Origin: Dolomedes plantarius | Taxonomy: Eukaryota; Arthropoda; Arachnida; Araneae; Dolomedidae | Reading direction: 5' to 3' | NCBI GenBank assembly: GCA_907164885.2 | Contig: OU015493.1 | Span: forward strand, 66,238,126-66,302,125 | DNA length: 64,000 nucleotides | Shown here: positions 9,890 to 22,119 of the stretch, piece by piece | Layout of the letters: each line of letters starts with the position of its first letter | Numbering within the stretch: the first letter of the stretch is position 1 | The notes under the pieces: model-generated | The model's input: the letters and a program-made list of their open reading frames with translations, nothing else | The model's database searches: none | Told to the model about the DNA's origin: nothing | Translations under genes and position numbers: made by a program

Positions 9890-10680
9890 TAGACTGAGTG
9901 CAGATGCCCCAAAAGGACACGCATAGACAGTTCAGCATAAAAATGCTGTAGGGAGCAATGTATAAACAGGTGGTGGTTCGTGAGTTTTTAAAATTTTTTA
10001 TTTTTAAAGTTCTATACTTTGTTTTAAATTAAGAAAATAAACATGTGCTCTTTGAGAACTTTTTGCCCTGGACCTCCATAAATTAGGAGTTCAGAGTTTG
10101 AATACGAGTGCATGTACACAAGAAATGTCTGAATATATATTTTACATTGATGAAATGCGTTATAAATGGATGTCCAGTGGTAGGTTAGATGTAGTTGCAC
10201 TTGATTTCGCTTGTGAGGAGAGGATCCCTTCAGCTAGATTATAGCAAATGAGGATACAATCGTACAGACCCTGAGGCGCTGCTTTATCCAGGAAATTGGC
10301 ACAATGCCCGCATGTACATTACCTTGCAAAAATTAAGCCAGTACACTAACACAATGGTACGAAAACGTTGGCCCGCGAATAGAAATCGGATTAGTCATTT
10401 TGAAGTAAATTTATATCCTATTGAATTATTTAACTGAAAAAATGCTTGAAATTTTCTATAAATGCACATTTTTAATATTTTTATTTTTATGTTAAAAAAT
10501 ATATATGATATGATATTGTTAAATAATGTGTCAAACAGTATTTCATTGCTTCCATTTGCGTCTACCTATACGTGTGAGACTGAGTTTCCAAAAAAAATTG
10601 TGCGGTCGGGGGACCCCCCGTCAGGAACGAAGTTTCTTACGTTATTTTTTCAACTATAAACGTGATTTAATATGTAGATT
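9890..10680. other. No gene seen; AT-rich
   Basis: Only short chance open frames occur here. No terminal repeats or coding similarity were recognised. Confidence 0.35.
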
Positions 10681-10704
10681 ACTTACTTACTTACTTACTT
10701 ACAT

Positions 10705-10773
<69 letters not shown>

Positions 10774-10802
10774 TATATATCTATATATACAGTATATCTA
10801 TA
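10680..10802. repeat. Microsatellite cluster (ACTT)n, (AC)n, (AT)n
   Basis: Five ACTT-type units are followed by about ten AC repeats and then a long AT array. The array abuts the 5' end of the Helitron fragment at 10803. The peptide frames reading through it (repeated Tyr-Ile) are artefacts of the repeat. Confidence 0.95.
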
Positions 10803-11411
10803 TCTATAAAACAGTTCCGTAACTGACTCATTCACTGAATGACATACAACGCACAGACCAAACCGCTGGACCTAAAGGGCTGAAATTGTGCATGGCGATT
10901 CTTCTTATAGTGTAGGGGTGCACTAAGAAAGATTTTTCAAAAATTCTTCTTAGATTATTTTAAATTAAATTTTTAAGCTGTTTTTTAACCTTTTTTACGT
11001 TTGCATTTAAAATAATACTTTTAGGGTTATAAAATTTATATCACGAGAAAAATCATAATTCCTTTAAAATGAAATTTTTTTCGAATCTTTACCTCCATTT
11101 CCTGATTTTTGGTGAATTTTTAAAGATTAATTTTTAGAATTTAATTTATTAAATGCTGATCACGTGATTTCTTTTTCTGGTACTTTAAATAAATTTATCG
11201 TCACGTGCATAACAACTAAATAAACAAAAAATATTTTTTTTTCCTTGCTAATGCGGCAGACGATTGGACATTATCCAAAAAAATATTAAAATACAGTAAA
11301 AGAAATGTTCTACAAACTGTACTATATTCTTTAGTATTCTTTATATTAGATATAATTTGAATATTTTCTTCTACATTATTTTGTCTATAAAATTATCCTT
11401 TACGATTTTCT
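10803..11411 (+). mobile_element. Helitron copy H3, 3' truncated
   Basis: It starts TCTATAAAACAGTTCCG and follows H1 through GCTGAAATTGTGCATGG and GTGCATAACAAC. It stops at about 11411 in an AT repeat. The CTAG end is missing. Confidence 0.75.
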
Positions 11412-11713
11412 TATATATATATATACTGCTGGCCAAAAATAAATAATCCAACAGAGCTAGATAATTATAGGAAGAATGTAGACAAATAATAAACAGAAAA
11501 CAAGCACTTAGGGCTTCATGCACCAAAGGCAAGATTCTGTAGTAGCGCCGGAACTAAACCAGAAATCGAGGTAATCGACTGGTCTCGTCATCAGGGAGCC
11601 TAACCAAATCAGTTACCTCAAGGGGAACTTTCTGAATAGGATGCAGGTATAACCAAAAGACATCCCAAGGCCCCGAGATCCCCATTGAAACAGATAGTCA
11701 AAAGAAAATGAAA

Positions 11714-11752
11714 AGACGGACAACTTGCACTAAGTTGTCCGTGTCTTTTCAT
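11714..11752. repeat. Perfect-stem hairpin
   Basis: GAAAAGACGGACAACTT and its inverse AAGTTGTCCGTGTCTTTTC are separated by only a few bases (GCACT). They form a stem of roughly 17 pairs with one bulge. It lies downstream of a TACTGCTGGCCAAAA motif (11435) that resembles a Tc1-type transposon end, so it may mark the interior of a decayed MITE. Confidence 0.6.
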
Positions 11753-12052
11753 TTTCTTAACATTTCCTTAACCCCCAAGTACCATCTATTTCGTCTCAAA
11801 CCACTGTATCATTTGAGGGTTAAAACTATTTGTCAAAATTCCCTTTTTACTTTTTGTTAACATTTTTCCAACTGAAAAATATAAAAATTGTTACTACTAA
11901 AAATTTTTGTATTGAGGTCGAGAGATTTTTTATTTACAGAAATTGGGTCGCGGCCGGAAAAAGTTCGTGCACCACTGCACTAACATATATATACTTTTAC
12001 ATACCTACAGATGAGTCTCTATATTTAACAAAATCACATCGTTACATCTACG

Positions 12053-12679
12053 CTTTGTTGTACAGAAATTTTATGTGGTAGAAAGTAACGAAGTTTTTTA
12101 AAACTATAAAGTCGAAAATGTTTTAAAAAATAGAAACTAATTATAAAGGAAAAATCAGCAACTCAGATCAGTTAATTTCGCACGAATGAAAGTAAATTTA
12201 TAACAATTCTTCTTAAAATAGAGCGCCCCGAAACAAAATTCATATGTACCGTCTTGATTTTGATGATTTTTCTATTGAATCTTTGTGTAGAAGTAGATCA
12301 CCGTAGAGTTCATTCAAGCAATCATTGAACCATTCATCTGTCGTATGAATTTTGGCATCGTCATAAGGGAAAAGTTTTCAAGGAGATCCAGGACACAAAA
12401 TTCTTCAAATTTTCAAAAAAAAAAACTATTGCATTAAAAAATTTTGTGCTCTTGTCCGCTTAAAATGACGTTTATACCATGTTTATATCTTAATTAGAAC
12501 AGATATTAATTTTTTTTGCAACATTCTAATAGCAGCCAATCTTTGTTTGAACCTGTTGTACAGAAATTTTATGTGGTAGAAAGTAACAAAGTTTTTTAAA
12601 ACTATAAAGTCGAAAATGTTTTGAAAAATAGAAACTAATTATAAAGGAAAAATCAGCAACTCAGATCAGTTAATTTCGC
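12053..12679 (+). repeat. Direct repeat of about 125 bases, 500 bases apart
   Basis: Bases 12055-12180 (TTGTTGTACAGAAATTTTATG to CAGTTAATTTCGC) recur at 12553-12678 with only a few changes. The 370 bases between them are unrelated, AT-rich and without a recognised frame. It could be a local tandem duplication or the arms of an unidentified element. Confidence 0.85.
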
Positions 12680-14730
12680 CTAACTTTAAATGCGTTTTTC
12701 TGGATGATGGTTTTTTCACCATTTCTCGTCTTTAAATTGTTATAAGTCAAGAACCGTTAAAGATAAATGGTTCTAACTTGGAACATATCTTTTTCAATTA
12801 TTTTGCTTTAATTTTAATTCAGCAAATTTTTAAAAATATTTATTTTTGAAAATATGATTTTTTAAAAAGAAGTTACATCATTTAAAAAAAAAATTTACTC
12901 TAAATATTTTAAAATTAATATTTTAAAAAATGCTCTGCAAAATTGAAACTTATACATTTCTGTTTAATTGGATGGAAAAAATTTGAAATTCGACAAATAA
13001 TATTTCGAGTTATGATGATCTTAAAATACCCCACTTTTTTAAAATTTAAAAATTTTTTAAAACTTTTTGAGAAGTTTTATGATGAGATTTTGTTTACAGA
13101 TTATATGGTTAACTAATAAAAAAAAATCCAAAATTTTAACTCAAAAAAATTTTTAGCATGTGTCCCGGACCGCCTTAAATAATTCCATATATCTTTCTGA
13201 CGATTTAAAATCGAAACAATTATATTGTGCTCAAAGCATTTTTTATGCGAATGGTCAAATGTCTGTCAGTTCTTAAGACTATACGAATTTTCCCCTGTAC
13301 GTTTAAACAGAAAATAATACTTCATTGAATACATGGGTACAATTTTAAAATTTAGGAATTAAATACATAAATTTGTTTTTACGCGGATTTTTTTCCACAC
13401 GATTTTCGCTTAACACGTTTTAGAAAAAGAAAAGGAAAATTTTCCTTTACAACATTTATTTTGACCTGAAAAAATTCTGAAAAAACGAAGACAAAACAAA
13501 ACATTCTTATTCAAAAATACACACCTAGAATTTACAATTATGACAAAGTTGACAATTTATGGACCCATTTAACAAAGAAGTTTTAACTCTGAAAAGGCTC
13601 CACAGTAATAAATTTTGTGCTCAAAAATCCCTAAAATCTACGCTAAGTACTAACGAACACGTTTTCTCAACTATTTGGAAAATTGAATAAAAGCTGCTTA
13701 ATTCGGAGTAATGAGGCGAGATTGAAGTTGAGAGTACTCTGCCATGAATTTTCATTTCCCTTCCAATTGGTGTTGCTTCAAGTTAGAGGTGCTTTGAGGT
13801 TTTATCAGAAGAAAAGTAAAGGAACTCTAAATTTTTTAGAAAAAATGCAGTTAATGAGCACACGCAATATCTAGTTTTTGCAATTTTTTGTCTTGAATTA
13901 GTGACATATTCTCTTTAAAATTTATAATTTTCTTTATTCATGTACACACGATAAACTTTATTTGTTTAATAAATAAAAAGTGTGCATGGATGATTAAAGA
14001 TTAAAGAGTTTTAACTAAGCATCTTGATATGAAATTTTTTAAGAACATTTTATTATTTGTATTGGTTCTTGTAATGGACCATTCATCTATTTTTTGAATG
14101 TTCTGAACATATTTGCGTTTTCCTTTTACAACAATTTTTAGGAACCTATCTACCGAACAAAAACAGGATATCTCTCTCTAAATATATAGACTAAAGAATT
14201 AGTTATGGAGTGTTGATATCTCAAATGGCCCATTTATGGAAAGATCTTTAAATTTCAAGATGCTATCTTTATTTTATTAACTAATTAATTATTTTTCGTC
14301 CTTCATGCAATCGTAAGTCCTTGTAGTTAAGATTGCGAAAGTAGGTTATAAACGTCACGACAATTCCCAATTAGAATTTCTTTTTTATGATAATGTTTAT
14401 ATATGATTAAGATGTGTTTTTACTATTAACTCAACTAGTCAGTAATTGCCGTCTTTTCTGAGACTTTTAATTCGTCATTCGTTTGGCAAGTTTTTTGCAA
14501 TTCCCCTCTCACTAACTATTTTTTTCCATTTAAGTTTCTTGGGGACCTTGAAAAACGTTGTTCAACAACCTACTGATAGGTTCGTTTCTAGTTGACTAAC
14601 AAGGTATTAATTTCCATGGGTTCAATTTTTTTTCGTGATGAAAATTCTTCTTTTTGGTCTTTCCAGGAACTTTTAAACATAACTTTCCCCTAATAACTTC
14701 GAGTTTCATGTGCAGAATGGTGTTCCTATT
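12680..14730. other. No gene seen; long AT-rich stretch
   Basis: Poly-A/T runs and chance frames up to about 63 codons only. No splice-bounded coding segment, TIR pair or LTR was recognised. Confidence 0.4.
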
Positions 14731-15434
14731 TCAGGGATTGCCAACCTTTTTATGTTCGTGACACTCGGGAATGAGATTAGAAACTTAGAGCAACCTCATT
14801 TTAGAATTATACTTTTTGAATTAAAAGAAATTAAATCAAAGGGGAATATATATCAGGAACATGTTAAATTTAAGCTCAAATAAATACTAATTTCATTGCT
14901 GATTTTATTAATTTATAGAACGATATAAGTAACAAACGGCAGAATAGAATATATTAATAGAGTTTCAAAAAGAGCCACGTGGATTCAGTACACTATTACA
15001 CAAGATCAGGGGTCGGCAAACTTTTTTTAGAAAGGGCCAGATTGTAAAAAACTTGGCGGGCCAAGTAGCAAATAGGAAGATATGAATGGGAAATTTTCTC
15101 ATAGATAAAAAACAACGTTCATTTATTATGAAATGATACTTTTACTTAATATTTATACACATTTTATTAACACTTACAAAAAAAACGAATAAAAGATTTA
15201 CACCTACATATTAAAAAACGTTATTATTAAATAGATTAAAATTTCGAATGCTAAGAATGTAATTGTTTTTCCTGAAATAATATTTCATCATACTGGAGTT
15301 CGAAATTAGTAATTCCTACCATTAAAGTTGTTTGCAAATGGTCATCTGTTAATAATTATCTGAATTGCGATTTTACATACTTCATTTTCGAAAATATCTT
15401 TTCGCATTGGTAAGTACTTCCAAATACGGATATA

Positions 15435-16763
15435 CAAGGTGCGCCTATAAAGTAACCGGACAATTTTTTATAAATAAGAAAAATATTACTCACCTTCAAA
15501 TAAATTTCTCTCCTTCAAAATAATCGCCAAAGGAGTCTATACAATTTTTCCAACGTTTCTTGAAGTCATCGAAACATTGTTTATAAGCGTTGGAACTAAC
15601 CGTTCGCAAAATACGCGTAACATTTGATATAATATCCGAGACGTTTTCAAATATCTGTCCTTTCATGGTCATCTTAAGCTTCGGAAAAAAGGAGAAAAAA
15701 AACAGCTGGCGATATGTCGGGAGAATATGGTGGGTGATTTATCACTGTAATTGAATGTTTAGCAAGATATTGTTGTACAGAAATTGCTGTATGGGGCCTA
15801 GCATTATCGTGTAACAGAAACCATTGCCCATAATCAAACAGTTCCTTCCTAACTTGCCTTATCCTGTTTCTTAATCGAAAAAGCATCTCCTTGTAAAAAT
15901 ACTGATTAATTGTTTGATTTTCAGGAACAAATTCGTGGTGAATAAATCCTTTGTAATAAAAAAATACAATCAGCGTCACCTTAGTCTTTGATTTTGACAT
16001 CCGTGCTTTTTTTTGTATGGGAGAAGACGGTCCTTTCCACTTGTAAACTTTGTCTTTTTGTTTCTGGGTCTTATTGTACGTAGACACCAGGTCTCATCTC
16101 CTGCTATAATACACAGTAAGAAATTGTTGTCCTGTTGCATAGAAGTCAGCAAATCTTCACAGCACGATTTTCTGTCTTCTTTTTGCTGTTCTGTCAAAAT
16201 CCGAGGCACAAATCGAGCACAAACTTTTTTCATTTTCAGATTTTCAATTAAAATTAATATACAGCTTTATTTGCTTATCCCAAGCATGTCTGAAAGTTGC
16301 TGAGTTGTTACACGCCCATCAGCTTTTACCAAAGAACGAATTTTCTCCACATTTTCCTCATTCTTTGAAGTTGAAGGGTGCCCTGTCTTTGGTTCATCTT
16401 CAATGCTTTCTCGCTCACATTTAAAGCGGTTGTACCACTCATACTCTTGTGTTCTTGATAACGATGCACCACTATATACTGTTCGAATCATCTCTAAAGT
16501 TTCGGTAGCAGATTTACCTAATTTGTAACAAAATTTAATGTTGCAACGTTGTTCCATTCAAAAGCAAATTTTTTTGCACAATGCGTTCTCAGTAAATGAA
16601 AATTACTACGGCGTTTTGATATGCAAACGACTAAATAACCAGTTTAAACTGGCTTTAACAAGAGTTGAGATGTCACTCTTTTTAGTCAGGCGATTATTCT
16701 TTCACTTTTTTATTTTATCGTTCGATTTTTTAATTTGTCCGGTTACTTTTTGGGCGCACCTTG
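15435..16763 (-). mobile_element. Mariner transposon, near full length, inactivated
   Basis: The ends are CAAGGTGCGCCTATAAAGTA and the inverse near TACTTTTTGGGCGCACCTTG. TA flanks both sides (15433-15434, 16764-16765). The length of 1329 bases is typical of mariner. It lies wholly within the hAT element at 15007-17034. Confidence 0.93.
15498..16557 (-). pseudogene. Mariner (DD34D-type) transposase, broken
   Basis: Read on the minus strand, the N-terminal helix-turn-helix part begins MEQRCNIKFCYKLGKSATET (16557 to 16267) and ends in an early stop. The catalytic part continues in another frame (16233 to 15976) with IAGDETWC, carrying the first Asp. A further shift leads to 16087-15674, with LLHDNARPHTA (second Asp) and PPYSPDISP (third). 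The C-terminal tail (RWKNCIDSFGDYFEGEKFI) is in yet another frame near 15510. At least three breaks make it non-functional. The spacing supports DD34D. Confidence 0.9.
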
Positions 16764-17344
16764 TATATCCCCGTGCATATGACTTTAATTGAACGTAATT
16801 ATCTTCCGAAACAAACTTATAAAATTGGGTTAGATTCATTTCTTTAAACTTTATTTTTAACATATCATCAACAAAAGAGAGAATACGACAGTAGCTCTCG
16901 CGATCATTATTCACAACTTTTCAACTCAACTATCGGCCGTTGAATACTAGCGCGTAATTTGATTTATTTTTCATGCAAAAAAACAATATCATACGTCGGG
17001 ATGATGCCCGCGGGCCGTAGTTTGCCGACTTCTGCACTATATGACTACTATGGAAATCGATGAAAAGAGTTTTGCTTTATTAATGGGAGACTTGCGATTA
17101 ATGCTTAGAGCAGAACTGTTTGACCTAGCAGTTGTGGGCGTGAGAGTAATTAATTCATCCTCAGGTACGAGTGCATCGATTTATGTCACCATCTGTAGAG
17201 TGTGAGAGTCAGTAGTTCAACTTCATTTAAGTTGGCGCTGCTAATATTTTCCCCAAAACATTCTCGCTGTCCCCCTGGTCGATTTCATGGCACCCCCTAA
17301 AGTGCCGCTGCACACAGGTTGGGAATCACTGGTCAATTTGAAGA

Positions 17345-17575
17345 CATTCTGCACATGGAGCAGGCCATATGATGCTGTCAAAACCACTTGGATACTCGTA
17401 TTAAAAAAAGCAGCTTGGACAATTTAAGGATGTTGTTGTTTACATGATGTCAAAACCACCCAGATTGTCGTATTAAATAACATGAACTACTACAACATAA
17501 AACGAGCCATTTACAGCTACATAAATTTTTGAAGCAGACGAGTAAGTTTCGTATTACCCAATATAACGAAATACA
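17345..17575. other. No gene seen; short internal repeats
   Basis: GATGCTGTCAAAACCAC and GATGTCAAAACCACCCAG are a short direct duplication with nearby CGTATTAAA motifs. No coding signal was found. Confidence 0.35.
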
Positions 17576-17581
17576 AATGTA

Positions 17582-18039
17582 CAGTAAATACTCGTTTATC
17601 CGGACTAACTAGGACCATAGGTAATCCGGAAAATCGAAAATCTGGATAATCCGGGTAATTTGGGTAAAAAGCAAAAGAAAATCCTTAACTAAGCAGACTT
17701 ACCGTTTATTACGATAAAAAAAATGTTTTGTAACAAAATTACATAGTATTGTTTACAAGATACTGAAAAAAAAGAAACTTTTCCCGTTATTTCTTAACAA
17801 AGAATTGGTAATTCTAGTACAGCTTTCTTAAACTCAACAAAAAGCATTTTATTACCATAATTTATTGTACAATCTATGCAGAAGCAGTACATCAACCTAA
17901 AAAGCGAATATTTGGTGTACTTATAGTTACGTTCTTGCTATCATAGTTAAAAATTATTATCTAATGTGAACATAAAATAAAAATAATGGTTACAAATCTT
18001 ATCCGGATAAACGAGGGCCGGATAAAAGACGTTTTACTG
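17582..18039. mobile_element. Tigger/pogo-type non-autonomous transposon, copy 1
   Basis: The ends are CAGTAAATACTCGTTTATCC and the inverse (GGATAAACGAGG...GTTTTACTG), with TA flanks. TATCCGGA motifs near both ends are typical of pogo/Tigger elements. It lacks the coding remnant and the inserted MITE seen in copy 2 (35462-36672), and so supplies the empty site for that insertion. Confidence 0.88.
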
Positions 18040-18103
18040 TAGTTTATTGGACCCTTTATTGTATAAGAATTTTAGTGACATGACACAACGAAATCTCTCT
18101 AAT

Positions 18104-18566
18104 CAGTGATTCTCAACCGGTGTGCCGCGGCACTTCAGGGTGCTGCGAAATCAGCCAGGGGTGCCGCGAGATTTTTTTGGGCATAAACAAAACAATATCA
18201 GTAGGACTCACTTAAAATGAATATTAAATTGATATCAAATATTTGTGCTTTAAGAATCAGTCGCAAACTAAACTATTCTTAGTGATGTTCATTATAGTCC
18301 TCTAGTGTAATAGTAGTATACTGAATTCGATGGCTATTTTTGAAAATGTCTGGTATTTTAGCATTTATTACTTATACTTTTCAATAAATAAATAAAATCA
18401 GCAATGGAGTATCGAACTTAAATTTGACATGTTTGTGATATAAATTTACCTTTGATTTAATATTTGAAAAACAAATCTCTGGTAGTCTCCCAGGTAAACG
18501 AAACTACCGCGGGTTATTAAGGTAGGATTACTTATCATTGCTTACCTCTTTTGTATGTATGTATGT

Positions 18567-18636
<70 letters not shown>

Positions 18637-18931
18637 AAAAAAAAATAAATATATATATATATATATATATATGTCAAAATTTTAATGCATTTTGGTACTT
18701 TTCTGTTTAACTGTTTACTGCTTTCCCAAGCGATACAGACTGGGTTTGGAGCGCTGCCAAGATTATAACTCGCGACTCAGGACATCTGAAATTTTGCTTT
18801 CCGGAGAACCGTTATGGAGGAACGTAATCCTACGTTAAAATTGAAAAACACTAAAATTCTAACATGGATGCCCCGAGTTTCTAGTATCGTTCCCAAGAGT
18901 GCCCGTAGACGTAAAAATTTTGGGAATCCCT
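18104..18931 (-). mobile_element. hAT-type repeat family X, copy C (interrupted)
   Basis: It is inverted relative to copies A and B: CAGTGATTCTCAACCGG at the left, GGGAATCCCTG at the right, with TCTAAT shared by both flanks. The hAT target site used in copies A and B is intact here (CCTCTAGTGTAATAG). It is interrupted at about 18481-18840 by element Z, which carries an AT microsatellite. Confidence 0.75.
18479..18840 (+). mobile_element. Element Z, copy 1, with AT microsatellite core
   Basis: It runs from GGTAGTCTCCCAGGTAAACG to CGTAATCCTACGTTAAAA and matches the flanks of 52417-53110 in inverse orientation. Family X copy D is contiguous across this position, which shows that Z is an insert. 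The core is a (TA)n array at 18567-18672 broken by poly-A. The class is unknown. Confidence 0.65.
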
Positions 18932-18939
18932 GGTCTAAT

Positions 18940-19720
18940 TACATGGGGTGCATGGGGTTGTTTATATTTACCGGGTAGTTACGTACGGTTTCTTCATTCT
19001 CTGATTAAATATAGTCCATTCTAACGTCCCCATTGTTTGGAGAATAATGTTAAAGTGGATCAGATCATGCAGAAACGATGATATTTTGGTACCTGAAAGG
19101 CATCAGGCTGTTAAAATGCATTTCAAGATATCACGTAAGATGACTCTGATTTCACATTTATTTATCAATTTTGACAGCACATGGAAATAAACCATTGGGG
19201 TAAACATACTTTAAAATAACCGTGTTAGACTTGCTATAACAGTTTGGTGTGTTCTTACTGAAGTTTGTTCATAACGTGGGTTTCTTTCTTTCTCTTTTTT
19301 TTTTGGCTCCGACGAGATGGGGATAAGTAGTTCTACCATTCAACTTGAAATATTAACTTATTGTTGATTCGAACTATCAAGTTGGGCAAGTAGTGTCATT
19401 TTTACCATGTATGGTAGTTTATGCTATGCAGCTGTTATAGGATTAGAATAAGTATCAAGCTAAAGATTTCAAAAATCGGGTAAACATTTCCAAATTAGTT
19501 CCCGTTTGTTTACAGAACACATGTGGTTATTACGGGCTTACTGAAGCACTAAAGGAATATATGATATAATGCTAACCCTAAAAAGAAATTAGATGAATGC
19601 GATGAGGTTAAAATTTTACATCCTTAGTGCTTCCATTATTTAAATTCGTCGTTAATTTTAAATTATATTGCTATTGAGATTTCTTTTGTTGCTTAAAATA
19701 TGTAATCAATCTCTCGGTGT
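18940..19720. other. No gene seen
   Basis: AT-rich sequence with no recognised repeat ends or coding segments. Confidence 0.35.
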
Positions 19721-19724
19721 TTAA

Positions 19725-20143
19725 GGCAGCTGTGTACTAACCTTATTGCATTCTCTCTCCTCAATGTTAACCTATGGAGATAATGTGTCTACTATTTACA
19801 GCTATATCAATGCTGGTAATTCAATAAAAATGGTATTTTCAGATAGCCTGAACTTTTCTGCACCTTGCAACAGGATTCATTTTAAAAATTTCGTCCACCA
19901 AAGGAATTTAGGAGCGTTTAAAACACACTAGACCAGAAAATTTTCAGAATAATTTAAGTTTTAAAATATTATTTGCGTTTTTTTAAAACGAAAAATGCCC
20001 CAAAGTGTAAAATTTCTTTCTCTATTACGGAGTACAATTTAGAAAAAAAAATCTTTCAATCCAAGTCAGCAATTCTTGGACACATTTTCTCCATAGGTTA
20101 ACACTGAGGTGAACGAATCCATTAGGGTTAGTACACAGCAGCC
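19725..20143. mobile_element. TTAA-target MITE family M, copy 1
   Basis: The ends GGCAGCTGTGTACTAACC and GGTTAGTACACAGCAGCC are inverted, as are about 45 bases inside each (CCTCAATGTTAACCTATGGAG and its inverse). TTAA precedes the left end; the right TTAA has decayed to CTGA. The interior shares TTTTCTGCACCTTGCA-type blocks with copies 2-4. No transposase is present. Confidence 0.85.
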
Positions 20144-20149
20144 CTGAAG

Positions 20150-21249
20150 TGACGAGTCGCACAAGCAAAATCGTTAGAGTGAACTTAGCAAATTTGAGCC
20201 GAATACGTATTACTTTATTTCTCCTTCAACGATTATAAAATGACATAGTGCCGAACAGATATCAATGACGTTGAAACTTTTCCGGTTTTTAACTAATTGA
20301 AGCAGAATTTTTGGGGATGAAAATATCCATATCGGGGTTAAAAGTCAAACGGGTGATATTTTATTTTTTTGGTACTATTTTGTTTATATCTTCTGGATTT
20401 AGTAAACCCTTTGATGGAGGATGAAATAACGTATTACTGTTTCAACTTCCAGTTCCTTTAACGATTTGTAAATTGTCTTTTTATTATATTTTTTGTTTTT
20501 ATTTTTTAATGTCTTTTGCCCAGAAACAAGACGCCATCTTAATTTGCTAATGTTCCCGTTTTAAGAAGTAAAACAAGTTAATACTAAAAATAACGGCAAG
20601 GAAAAAAATGGAGCCAAATTATCCCGTTATGGAATTTAGCATTTCCGGTAGATGAAGCATGTGTTATAAGCTTTTGGATAAATATATTGGTGAGATTACC
20701 GTTGTATTACAGGATGTACAGTAATGGACACAAATTCTTCACTTTTGTCGATAATATAAATACTTTATTCATGTACCAATTCCTTTAAATTTATTTTTGA
20801 ATTAAAGGTATTTTCAGAAAAAAATGAAAAATTTCAATGTTTTGCTGTAGAAATCATAAGGACCAATATTAAAGATATTGTATAATATTTTTATTGTTAG
20901 CTGTATAGTTTTTTAGTAAAATTGTAAAAAGCGAATTCTTTCGTTGGAGACAGTTTCCAAGTCGGCGATCAGTAGAACAAGGGGAATTGTGGCACCCTTA
21001 TGTTACACGCTAGAGAAGCACAAATTTTGACTATCTTTATTTTTTATTAAGTATATGACGTACATTTTTTGTGCTGACCAAAATGTCTTTAAATCATGGG
21101 CTGTTTAAAGACGACGTAGCTGGTCACACGATGGTCTCAAAAATACGTGAATACAGTCTTTTGATGAAGCTACCAAATTTTATTAACAAGATGTTAAAAA
21201 CTCGCAAATACTCTCATCAGTCAACACAAACAATATTAAATGAGCAACA
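20150..21249. other. No gene seen
   Basis: AT-rich sequence; only a chance 60-codon frame at 21071-21253. No repeat or gene signature was recognised. Confidence 0.35.
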
Positions 21250-21253
21250 TTAA

Positions 21254-21668
21254 CTCTGCTGTGTACTAACCCTATTGGATTCGCTCACCTCAATGTTAAC
21301 CCATGGAGAAGATGTGTCTACTATTTGCAGCTACATAAATGCGGATAATCCAATAAAAATGGTATTTTCCGATAGCCTGAAGTTTTCTGCACGTTGCATC
21401 AGGATTCCTTTTATAAATTGCGTCCACCAAAGGAATTGATGAGCGTTTAAAACACACAATATCAGATTTTTTCCCCGAATAATTTTAATTTAAAAATATT
21501 ATTTAATTTTTTTTAAAGGAAAAAGGTCTCAAGGTATAAAATTTCTTTCTCTATTACGGAGTACAATTGAAAAAAATCTTTCAATCCAAGTTGGCAATCC
21601 TTGGACACATTTTCTTTATAGATTTACATTGAGGTGAGAGAATCCAATAGGGTTAGTACACAGAAGCC
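21254..21668. mobile_element. TTAA-target MITE family M, copy 2
   Basis: TTAA lies on both sides (21250-21253, 21669-21672). The ends are CTCTGCTGTGTACTAACC and GGTTAGTACACAGAAGCC. It is about the same length as copy 1 and similar throughout. The duplication of TTAA is the piggyBac signature. Confidence 0.9.
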
Positions 21669-21718
21669 TTAAACACAACATTAAGCCTTTGTAGTTACAG
21701 AAAGAGTTGTAGCAGCAT

Positions 21719-22106
21719 CAGGCCCGGACTTAGAGACCCAGGGCCCTTAGGCACTTGACATTTGGGCCCCCCACCATCTCGAAGCTAATTTGGAAATTTA
21801 GCAAATTAAATGCACTAGTACAGAACATATAATTTTTAATCGACTTAAATGACTTTAATAAACATCAGAATAATACAGTCAGAATAATACAGGGGAAACG
21901 AAGAGGCCTAATTCTAGCTTTGTTGCGCGCAGGGCTGTAAGTTATATTATGAGCGCCCTGTTTTGGCAAAATGTAGTAAAACTATTTATTATAATATCAT
22001 TTTCGATAAAGCTTTTTGATAAGGCAAGCTAGGCTTTTGAGCTAATGTAAAGCCACTGGGGCCCCTAGGCCGGGGCCTTGTAGGCCTAGGCAGAAATTCG
22101 GCACTG
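21719..22106. mobile_element. hAT MITE with perfect 8-base target duplication
   Basis: AGCAGCAT occurs at 21711-21718 and 22107-22114. The ends are CAGGCCCGGACTTAG and AATTCGGCACTG. GGGCCC-rich stretches lie near both ends. A related element lies at 25970-26470. Confidence 0.9.
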
Positions 22107-22119
22107 AGCAGCATACCAG

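Larger units (their letters stand above)
15007..17034. mobile_element. hAT element nested in family X copy B and itself split by a mariner
   Basis: The ends are CAGGGGTCGGCAAAC and GTTTGCCGACTTCTG. The flanks are CACAAGAT (14999-15006) and CACTATAT (17035-17042), 6 of 8 matching. Removing the mariner leaves about 700 bases. No intact hAT transposase was recognised. It occupies the same position in family X as the insert at 4671-4961 does in copy A. Confidence 0.75.
14732..17331 (+). mobile_element. hAT-type repeat family X, copy B (interrupted)
   Basis: It is the same family and orientation as copy A: CAGGGATTGCCAACC at the left and GGTTGGGAATCACTG at the right, with shared interior (GAATGAGATTAGAAAC; TTTATTAATGGGAGACTTGC). 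The 8-base flanks (TCCTATTT, GTCAATTT) match only partly. It is split by the hAT element at 15007-17034, which is split in turn by a mariner. Confidence 0.7.

Noticed and set aside
10526..10822. Frame ending in Tyr-Ile repeats
   Set aside because: It is created by AC and AT microsatellites next to a Helitron fragment.
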